From: Luteitalea sp.
Lineage (GTDB): Bacteria; Acidobacteriota; Vicinamibacteria; Vicinamibacterales; Vicinamibacteraceae
DNA: 64,000 nt
Reading direction: 5' to 3'
NCBI GenBank assembly: GCA_009377495.1
Contig: WHTZ01000030.1
Coordinates: 1 to 64,000 of the forward strand
The notes below the pieces were generated by a model that was not told the origin of the DNA, searched no databases, and was given only the letters and a program-made list of their open reading frames with translations. Positions 57,135 to 64,000 of the stretch are shown in pieces (position 1 is the stretch's first letter; each line of letters begins with the position of its first letter). A program made the position numbers and the translations under genes.

Positions 57135-58520
57135 CTATTCTGCCGTGCTCCCTTGAAGATGGTTCAGGATCAATGTGTAGACATCAACCGAATCGATGGT
57201 TGCCGAAGGTACCAAGTGTTGCTGCTGGGTGATGAACACCGGTCCGTCGTCGCCTCCGTCTGCCGGACGCCCGTGAGACCCCTTGACCAGTGTCGCGTCG
57301 AGCGGGATCACATCCATGAGCATTCGAAACCCGAGCTGCTTCTTCGCAAGCTTCCAGCCAATCGTCAACATTGGCACGCGGATCGTTGGATCGACGAACA
57401 GCTCGACAGGATCGTAGCCCGGCTTCCGATGAATGTCGACGCTCCGCGCGAAATCAGGAGCACGCTGATCGTCCAGCCAATAGTAATACGTGAACCAGGC
57501 GTTGGGATTGGCGATCGCCACCAAGTCTCCACAGCGCGGGTGATCGATCCGATGCGCCGCTTTCCGATCCGCGTCGAGCACCTCGGCGACGCCCGTGGTG
57601 TTCTCGATGAGTGCGCGCACTTTGTTGCGCTGGGTTGGATCGTTGACGTACACGTGCGCGACCTGATGATCAGCAACAACAAACGCCGCGCTGGCTCCGG
57701 CGTCGAGCAACTCGTGCCCACGCTCGTTCCGGATGGCAATGAGGCCGTGCTCTCTGAGCGCGCGATTCAGGTGGACCGGGGATGACACGTCGGAAAGACC
57801 ATACTCAGAAAGGACAATGACGTGAGCGTCTCTCGCCTCGTAGTACCGGATCAGATCGACACATACCTCATCAACCTCTCCCACGTCTGGCGCGGCCGCT
57901 GGACTGCCGGGGCCGAGGCGCTGCAGGTTGTAATCGAGATGCGGCACGTAAATGAGCGTCAGTGTCGGAGCGAATCTCTCCTCCACGTGCTTCGCGGCCG
58001 CCGCAATCCATTCGCTCGACTTGATCGACGTCTTCGGTCCCCAGAAGTCGAACAGCGGAAACGTGCCCAAGTTTGCTTGGAGCTCATCGCGGAGGCCCGC
58101 CGGTGTCGTGTAGACGTCAGGAAGCTTCCTGCCGTCAGCCAGGTACATCGGCCGCGGCGTGACCGCGTAATCCACATTCGAGTACATGTTGAACCACCAA
58201 AACAGGTTCGCACATGTGAATGACGGGTCGGCTGCGCGAGCCGCGTCCCACAGCTTGGGCGCCTGCACAAGCTTGTTGGACTGCTTCCAGAACCGTACGT
58301 CGCACTCGTCCCGGAAGTACCAGCCGTTGCCTACGATGCCATGCGCTTCGGGGTAGCGACCGGTCAGGTAGTTGGCCTGCGCCGTGCAGGTGACAGCAGG
58401 GAATGCGGGACGGATCCTCGCGACAGACGCCCCCTTCGCCCAGCCGGAAAGCTGAGGCGCCAAAGGTCCGAGCAGCTTCGGCGTCAGCCCGACAACATTG
58501 ATCACAACGGTTTTCTGCAT
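57135..58520 (-). CDS. EboF-like alkaline-phosphatase-superfamily protein
   Basis: A 461-residue member of the nucleotide pyrophosphatase/type I phosphodiesterase group, taken from the ATG at 58520. The N-terminal KTVVINVVGLTPKLLG is the first metal strand, although the metal-binding Asp of canonical members is Gly/Asn-like here; FPAVTCTAQANYLTG has the nucleophile Thr position; YVPHLDYNLQR and VIVLSEYG hold later ligands. Proteins of this pattern are EboF of the ebo cluster, and EboE is just upstream (30 bases). No signal peptide is seen. The substrate is not known. Confidence 0.8.
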   Translation of the reverse strand: MQKTVVINVVGLTPKLLGPLAPQLSGWAKGASVARIRPAFPAVTCTAQANYLTGRYPEAHGIVGNGWYFRDECDVRFWKQSNKLVQAPKLWDAARAADPSFTCANLFWWFNMYSNVDYAVTPRPMYLADGRKLPDVYTTPAGLRDELQANLGTFPLFDFWGPKTSIKSSEWIAAAAKHVEERFAPTLTLIYVPHLDYNLQRLGPGSPAAAPDVGEVDEVCVDLIRYYEARDAHVIVLSEYGLSDVSSPVHLNRALREHGLIAIRNERGHELLDAGASAAFVVADHQVAHVYVNDPTQRNKVRALIENTTGVAEVLDADRKAAHRIDHPRCGDLVAIANPNAWFTYYYWLDDQRAPDFARSVDIHRKPGYDPVELFVDPTIRVPMLTIGWKLAKKQLGFRMLMDVIPLDATLVKGSHGRPADGGDDGPVFITQQQHLVPSATIDSVDVYTLILNHLQGSTAE

Positions 58521-58550
58521 GTTGGGAAGCACGAAGGCGGAAGGCCCTCG

Positions 58551-59777
58551 TTACGAAGTCGTCGTCATACCCTCCAGCGTGTCGAGCACCCACTCGTACT
58601 CGCGCGCGATGGAGTCCAGTAGATCGATCTTCAGTCCCGCCGGGAGCACGTCCCAGGTGTACGTCTCGATCTCGAGATGAGGCGTGAGCCGCGTGTGCCA
58701 GACGGTCTCGAGAACTTTCCGCACGTCGCCCTGCGTGGAGCCGAGCCCATCGTACTCACCCGTGAAGAGCGGCACGTGAAAGTGAACCCGCCACTCTCTG
58801 GCGGCGGGATTCCCGCGGTCACCGAGCGCCTCATCGAGATCGGGGTATTGGTGAAAGGTCGGTCCACGTGATTCAACGACCTGGTGAAGATACGTCGCAT
58901 CGGCAAATGGCCGAAGTCGTTCGGCGATGACCGCAGACTGCGCGGCCTCTTCAGGCCAGACGACCCGTAACGCGGAGCTGAGCTGCACGCGTCCTATCTG
59001 GATACCCGCCGCTCGCAAGCGCTCGAGCGCCAAGCCCGGATCCTCGTATTCGGTCGCAAAGTGGCAGCAGTCGAAACAGACACGGACGTGATCCAAGAGA
59101 TGTCCGCGTGCTTCCGCCAGATTGGTACCGAGCGCGTCGGCGAGCATCGCCCCGCCGACCGGTAGCAGCCACCGCTCGAAGAACGCCACCGTGTCGGCCG
59201 AATTCTCCAGCAGGCAGTCGGGTTCTGGCTCGATGTCCAGGTGTATGAGCTTGCCGTGCTGCCGCCTTACGCGCACGAGCGCCTCGGCCACGAGGCTGAC
59301 GTTGCGTGTCATCGTCGTCCAGGCGTCTGGCTCGGGGTTCAGCATCCACGGTTTATAGGAGAGCGGCGAGGTCGAGATCCCGCCATCGAGCCCTTCGGGA
59401 AGGAGCCCGCTGAGGATCTCAATCAGGTCGAGTGTGTACCGGACCCTCGCCTCGTCGCGCCAGTCGGGCGCGTACACGTTGGCCTTGACAGGCGCGCCGT
59501 GGAAGGCGCCGTACGGAAAGCCGTTGAGAAGCGCAACGTACAACCCCTGGCTCGCGAGAAACTCGCGGAAGTCGTCCAGCCGGCCTTCCTGCAGCAGCTC
59601 GCGCGCCTCGCGCGCGGACAGCCGCAACCCGACGCCGAAGGGTGCCGCTGGGCACAGCCGCCTCTTCAACGCGGGAGCGTACCGACGCAGGTTCGCGTAG
59701 ACGGCGCCCCAGCCGTCGGCTGCATGGATGTTCGTACAATACGTGAGATGGAAGAATCCGTCGTTCTTGATCCGCAC
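58551..59777 (-). CDS. EboE-like TIM-barrel protein
   Basis: A 408-residue protein opening FFHLTYCTNIHAADGW, the signature of EboE (metabolite traffic protein), with a xylose-isomerase-like barrel: LIHLDIEPEPDCL, HVRVCFDCCHFATEYEDP with metal-ligand type residues, and VHFHVPLFTGEYDGLG. The GTG at 59777 is used as start. In cyanobacteria the ebo genes are needed to get a precursor of scytonemin across the inner membrane. Between this gene and the next ebo gene a degenerate ADOP on the other strand is inserted, about 2.2 kb away. Confidence 0.84.
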   Translation of the reverse strand: MRIKNDGFFHLTYCTNIHAADGWGAVYANLRRYAPALKRRLCPAAPFGVGLRLSAREARELLQEGRLDDFREFLASQGLYVALLNGFPYGAFHGAPVKANVYAPDWRDEARVRYTLDLIEILSGLLPEGLDGGISTSPLSYKPWMLNPEPDAWTTMTRNVSLVAEALVRVRRQHGKLIHLDIEPEPDCLLENSADTVAFFERWLLPVGGAMLADALGTNLAEARGHLLDHVRVCFDCCHFATEYEDPGLALERLRAAGIQIGRVQLSSALRVVWPEEAAQSAVIAERLRPFADATYLHQVVESRGPTFHQYPDLDEALGDRGNPAAREWRVHFHVPLFTGEYDGLGSTQGDVRKVLETVWHTRLTPHLEIETYTWDVLPAGLKIDLLDSIAREYEWVLDTLEGMTTTS

Positions 59778-59983
59778 GATGCGCTCGTGTCCCCGCGTTC
59801 CCGTGACGCAAACAAGCGTACCACGGCATGAGCACCTCGTTCACCAACGCGGGAAGGGAGTAACCGGCGGAGGGCCCAAGGAGCTCACGCGGCGCGCGGC
59901 TGGAAACCATGACCTTCGTGGTTCAGCTACACCGGGGGCAGACCGGCACAGACCTTGCTGAGCACTCGCGCCAGCGGTGACCG

Positions 59984-61978
59984 ATGGCTGAGAGCGTGTT
60001 TCAGGATGTCCGCTTCGCCGTTCGCCAGCTTCGACGCGCGCCAAGGCTGGTCATGGCGGTCGTGGCCACACTCGCGATCGCCATCGGCGCCGCGGCAACG
60101 CTATTCAGCGTGCTGAACGCGGTCGTCTTGCGGCGGTTGCCGGTGCCCAATCCCGAGCGACTGGTTGCCTTGTCTCTTACCGACGAACACACGCAGAGAA
60201 GGCGTTCGTTCCACTACAACACGTACCGGGAACTTGCAGCACGGCAACAAGTGTTCGAAGGGCTGTGCGCCTACTCGGGCGGCGGCATCTTTACGCTCGA
60301 GGCTCGCGGATCGCTGGTGGATGGCGGCATTGCGGCCGTCACACCCGAGTTCTTCGACGTGCTGGGTTTGCAACCGCTTCTCGGACGCGTCATCCAGCGA
60401 CAGGATGCTCCTGGCACAGGTGAACCGGCGCGGGTCGTGGTGCTCGGTCACTCGTTGTGGCAGCGCCTTTTCAGCGCAGACCCGAACGCGATTGGCGAGC
60501 CCCTAGTCGTCAAGGGCGAGCAACTGACCGTGGTCGGTGTTCTGCCACCGCGCTTTCGGGGTCTGTGGGTAGACGGGGGCGATGACTTCTACGTACCGCT
60601 GGCGATGGTCGGGCCGCTGGTCGGCGAACCAATCGATCCGGTGATGGCCCGTAACCTCATCGGCCGGCTACGCGCCGGCGTGACACTCGCACAAGCGCGC
60701 GCTGCGATCGCGACCGCGTGGCCCGCCTTGCGGGCCGACACGCTTCCGCCCGGCCTCAGCCCGGCGGAGCAGGACGAGGCGCCTCGGCCGCAGGTGCACG
60801 TGGACTCTGGCGCGTCGGGGTTCTCGTCGCTGCGCCGCCTGTATAGGGACCCGCTCGTCGCTCTCGTGGGGCTTGCAGCCGTGCTCCTTCTGATCGGGTG
60901 CGTGAACCTGAGCGGGCTGCTCCTGGCCCGCGCGGTCGCCAGGGATCAGCAGTTCGCCGTCTGTCTGGCGCTCGGCGCCACGCGCCCCCGCGTTGCACGC
61001 ACGCTAGTGATCGAGAGCCTGCTGCCGTCGCGCTCTCACAATGCTTCCCGGCGTGCTTGAGCTTCCCAACAGCGCTGCCGACAGAGGGCATCGCCCGCTC
61101 GGAGGCCATGGGCCGCGGGAGCGAGGTGGATGGGCTCACGGAGCTCATCTCGCCGCGTTTCTTCACGACCGTCGGCGCCACGCTCCTCAGCGGGCGCGAC
61201 TTCACCCGGGCCGACCGTGGCAACAGCCCGGCCGTCGTCATCATCAACGAGGCACTCGAGCGGAAGCTGTTCCCGAATGGTGACGCCCTCGGCCGGCGCA
61301 TCCGCATCGGCGCAGATCCCGCGCGCCAGGCCGTGGAAGTCGTTGGGGTCGTGACCGACGTAACGGTGGGCAAGCTTCGATCACCGCATCTTCCGGTGGC
61401 GTTCAGGCCGCGCATGCAAGAGCCAGAGCGCATGCGTGTGCCGATCGTGACGTTGCGTGTGAGCGGCGACACCAGCGCCGTAGCGGCGGCGCTCGGACCG
61501 ACGGTTCGCGCGCTGGGACAAGAATATGTCCGTGCGGGACATGTCCTCACGCTAGACGAGCAGCTCAACATCACACTGCTGCAAGAGCGGCTCCTGGCGG
61601 GCGTCTCGTCGTTCTTCGGAGGCCTGGCGGCGCTCCTCGCCTTCGTCGGCGTGTACGCGCTGCTGGCGCACGCTGTGGTAGGTCGCACACGCGAGATTGG
61701 CATCCGGATGGCGCTCGGCGCTTCACGGGGCAGCGTGATGGCGATGGTGACGCGCGAAGGGCTGAAACTGACGCTACTCGGCATCGTGCTCGGCGTACCC
61801 TGTGCGGCGGGGCGCCGGACACCTCACGGCCGCGCTCCTCTACGGCGTGGCAGCCTCCGATCCGTGGATTCTTTCCACTGCCGCAGCCCTATTCGCCATC
61901 GTTGCCACGGTCGCGGCAATGCTGCCGGCCCGGCGCGCTTCGAGCATCGAGCCGATGGAGGCACTGCGCTGCGAGTAG
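59984..61978 (+). pseudogene. ADOP-family duplicated permease 7, degenerate
   Basis: The first 345 residues read as an ADOP first half (FQDVRFAVRQLRRAPRLVMAV, ATLFSVLNAVVLRRLPVPNP, LLIGCVNLSGLLLARAVA, ending VIESLL). Then sequence of the second half begins at once (SFPTALPTEGIARSEAMG, then ISPRFFTTVGATLLSGRDF, VFSSFFGGLAALLAFVGVYALL-like), so some 200 residues of the middle are deleted, with frame changes near 61030. A further shift near 61810 puts the end (LTAALLYGVAASDPW to SSIEPMEALRCE) in another frame. There is no PadR and no cytoplasmic prefix. Clearly a dead gene. Confidence 0.85.
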
Positions 61979-61992
61979 AGGCAGATACCCCT

Positions 61993-62823
61993 TCAGAAAG
62001 CCAGCTCCTTGGCGACGCTGGGCCGGATACGAAACTTGGACGATTGACTGAGAAACTGCACTGGGTTCTCGAACACGATCCGGTAAATGAGCTCTTCCGG
62101 GTGGCCGCGGCGTCGCATCTCCATGATGAACCGAGGCACCGCAATGGGATCGCTCGGACCCCAGTCGCACGCCCCCGCCACGCAAATCCGCTCGGGGCCG
62201 AATGTTTCGACGATGTCGGCTGCACGCTGCGGTGACACCTTCGTTTGCGGATACAACGTCAGCCCCGCCCAGTAACCGAGGTCTAGGATCATGCGGCACG
62301 TGTGCTCCTCCGCGTGATCCACGAGCACGCGGCTCGGATCCAGCTTCGGAAAGCCGCTCATGGCATCGAGGGAGATTCGCGTGCCTTTGAGCTTGTCCTC
62401 GAGATGAGGGGTATGAATCAGGATCAACTGTCGGTGCGTGAGTGCCAGATCGATCTGTTCCGTGTACGTATCGACCTCGTTGCGGGTCACGCGGTTGAGC
62501 CCGATTTCGCCGATGCCGAGCACCGTAGGCTTGTCCAAGAATTTCGGGATCCGCGTCAGCACGTCACGCGACAGCTCCCTGTCGTCAGCCTCCTTGGGGT
62601 TCATGGCCATCCAGGTGTAGTGCTGGATGTGATACTGAGCGGCGCGCCCCGGCTCGAACTCTGTGAGCTGTCGAAAATAATCCTCGACACCGTTCGCCGA
62701 GCTCCGGTCCCAGCCAGCCCAGAACGCGGGCTCCGTGACAGCCACGCATCCGGTCAGCGCCATCTGCTGATAATCGTCCGTTGTGCGCGACACCATGTGC
62801 GCGTGATGATCGATGTACTTCAC
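61993..62823 (-). CDS. EboB-like TatD-family metal-dependent hydrolase
   Basis: A 276-residue amidohydrolase. The GTG at 62823 is chosen because AGGAGG lies seven bases upstream. Metal ligands fit the TatD set: H7 and H9 in YIDHHAHM, E in GIGEIGLN, H in LIHTPH, VDHAEEH, and D in CDWGPSD. TatD proteins include nucleases and small-molecule hydrolases; within ebo clusters this is EboB. It ends 15 bases from the dead ADOP, and the rest of the cluster continues upstream on the same strand. Confidence 0.86.
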   Translation of the reverse strand: MKYIDHHAHMVSRTTDDYQQMALTGCVAVTEPAFWAGWDRSSANGVEDYFRQLTEFEPGRAAQYHIQHYTWMAMNPKEADDRELSRDVLTRIPKFLDKPTVLGIGEIGLNRVTRNEVDTYTEQIDLALTHRQLILIHTPHLEDKLKGTRISLDAMSGFPKLDPSRVLVDHAEEHTCRMILDLGYWAGLTLYPQTKVSPQRAADIVETFGPERICVAGACDWGPSDPIAVPRFIMEMRRRGHPEELIYRIVFENPVQFLSQSSKFRIRPSVAKELAF

Positions 62824-62878
62824 GATCGCGCCTCCTGATTCTTGCGGGCCGCAGCCTAGCGGCCGCGCCCCCCGACGC

Positions 62879-63175
62879 TCACTCGCGGCGCCAGCGGTCG
62901 TAGGCTCCCACCGCGCTCTTTCTGTCGAGGGCCTCGAGCGGTTCCGTCGACGGGTCGCTGAGCAGCATCTGGATGTGATCGACGCGATCGCCGGTTCGGG
63001 CGAGACTGGCAAGCGCCTCGAGGAACGCCTTCATCCGGAAGTCCTTGGCCGGGTACGAAGGATCCACTCGGTCGACGCGATCCAGAAACGCGGCGATCTC
63101 CAGGAGCCTCGTGCGATTCTCGATGAAATATTCATCGACCAGTCCCTTCGGGCTCAACGGCGTTCGGTCATGCAT
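62879..63175 (-). CDS. small unrecognised protein of the ebo cluster
   Basis: A 98-residue, mostly helical and charged protein ([30 protein letters not shown], then [35 protein letters not shown]). No membrane segment, signal or metal motif is visible. It lies nine bases from the EboD-like gene and 55 from the EboB-like gene, so it is part of the operon. It is much shorter than EboA (over 200 residues) and I do not recognise it as that; a partner or regulator of the neighbouring enzymes is a guess from position only. Confidence 0.65.
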   Translation of the reverse strand: MHDRTPLSPKGLVDEYFIENRTRLLEIAAFLDRVDRVDPSYPAKDFRMKAFLEALASLARTGDRVDHIQMLLSDPSTEPLEALDRKSAVGAYDRWRRE

Positions 63176-63184
63176 GATGTTCCT

Positions 63185-64000
63185 CTAGCCGAGGTGAAAG
63201 AGAGGCTGGCTCACCGCCCGAGAATCCCGGCCGAGATCTCTGAGCACCCCGATACTCTCGATCATACGGGCCTCCTGAATTTCGTGCACGTCGAACGGCT
63301 CTCCAATCGACCTGAGCAACATGATGGTCAGGCGGCCACCCAGATGCTCCCGAAATTCCTCCAAGCCGCGCAGCATACACGTGGGATCGTCGAGGGCGTC
63401 CAGTCGATGACTCAGCTCCGGCGCATAGAGTGAGAGGCCGAGCGCCTCTAGGAGCGACGTAATGCGCCGCCAGTCGACTTCGGGCAGGAAGCCCGCCAGA
63501 TACGAGTACGTGCTGTCGAGCGCGATGCCAATCGCGACTGCCTCACCATGACCAAGCCGATACTGCGTGAGCTGCTCCAGTTTGTGCGCGGACCAGTGGC
63601 CAAAGTCCAGTGGTCTCGAAGAACCCTGCTCGAAGGGATCGCCGCCGGTCGCGATATGTGACAGGTGGAGCGCAGCGCAGCGCCGAATCACCTGCTCGAC
63701 GACGCGGCGATCGCGGTTCGCGAGCCTGGCCGCGTGTTGTTCGAGGAAATCGAAGAACGGGGCGTCCTTGATCAGGGCAACCTTGACGGCCTCAGAGATG
63801 CCACCCCGCCAGTCGCGATCCGAGAGGGTCGCGAGAAAGTCAAAGTCGTTGATCACGGTGAAGGGAACCGCGAAAGTCCCGAAGTAGTTCTTCTTGCCGA
63901 ACGCGTTGATCCCGTTCTTGACGCCCACCGCGGAATCATGCTGTGCCAAGACCGTCGTCGGCACGCGCACCAAGCGGATGCCTCGATGCGCCGTAGCCGC
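63185..64000 (-). CDS. EboD-like dehydroquinate-synthase-family protein (partial)
   Basis: About 272 residues of the C-terminal two thirds of a sugar-phosphate-cyclase-fold enzyme; the N-terminus with the NAD-binding part is beyond the window. Seen are [54 protein letters not shown] and [12 protein letters not shown], the last two holding metal-ligand histidines. This form, with [11 protein letters not shown], is EboD rather than AroB of the shikimate path. Dehydroquinate synthase-type chemistry on another sugar phosphate is expected. The frame is open to the last base of the window. Confidence 0.88.
   Translation of the reverse strand, partial: AATAHRGIRLVRVPTTVLAQHDSAVGVKNGINAFGKKNYFGTFAVPFTVINDFDFLATLSDRDWRGGISEAVKVALIKDAPFFDFLEQHAARLANRDRRVVEQVIRRCAALHLSHIATGGDPFEQGSSRPLDFGHWSAHKLEQLTQYRLGHGEAVAIGIALDSTYSYLAGFLPEVDWRRITSLLEALGLSLYAPELSHRLDALDDPTCMLRGLEEFREHLGGRLTIMLLRSIGEPFDVHEIQEARMIESIGVLRDLGRDSRAVSQPLFHLG

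Noticed and set aside
63185..64000. AroB (shikimate-pathway dehydroquinate synthase)
   Set aside because: The [11 protein letters not shown] and [11 protein letters not shown] forms and the ebo neighbours fit EboD better; AroB usually has GKNLVGAFHQP and GHTFGHAIE.

Overview
The window is high-GC DNA from a free-living bacterium, most likely an Acidobacteriota of the Vicinamibacteria type. The call rests on seven ADOP-type duplicated FtsX/MacB permease genes (five intact, two decayed), four of them preceded by a PadR regulator, plus remnants of other families that are common in that phylum (DUF6496, a DUF222-like HNH endonuclease). This is an inference from gene content; no rRNA or universal phylogenetic marker is present.

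Layout. 0-8 kb: a partial gene, a frameshifted DUF6496 gene, an NtrC-type response regulator, a small winged-helix-like gene, a large MEDS/PAS/GAF hybrid histidine kinase, then a decayed stretch with a broken membrane-protein gene and an N-terminally deleted tyrosine recombinase just 5' of tRNA-Arg(CCT). 8-21 kb: housekeeping and metabolism (TPR membrane protein, nadE, apaG, GNAT, ECF sigma, UbiD-family decarboxylase, SLOG-like protein, oligoendopeptidase F, threonine-dehydrogenase-like SDR, secreted glucose/sorbosone-dehydrogenase-like protein). 21-24 kb: a LiaF-like membrane protein with a LytS/LytTR two-component pair. 23.8-28.7 kb: an ArsR-methyltransferase fusion followed by metH. 29-50 kb: an accessory island of six ADOP permeases, with a toxin-antitoxin module, HTH/nucleotidyltransferase pair or nuclease remnant at every junction between ADOP units. 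50-57 kb: ECF sigma plus Ser/Thr kinase, a VOC protein, a second ArsR-methyltransferase fusion followed by ahcY, a secreted EEP-family protein, and Bcp peroxiredoxin. 57-64 kb: an Ebo-type cluster (EboF-, EboE-, EboB- and EboD-like plus a small unrecognised protein) split by a degenerate ADOP gene on the opposite strand.

How genes work together. metH and ahcY are two steps of the methionine/SAM cycle, and each lies directly downstream of its own ArsR-SAM-methyltransferase regulator, the architecture of SahR; this suggests S-adenosylhomocysteine-responsive control. PadR genes overlap or abut ADOP genes, and their promoter regions carry palindromes or direct repeats. Many intergenic spacers hold short palindromic or G-rich repeats, and several gene termini (start codons, tails, stops) are made of this repeat sequence.
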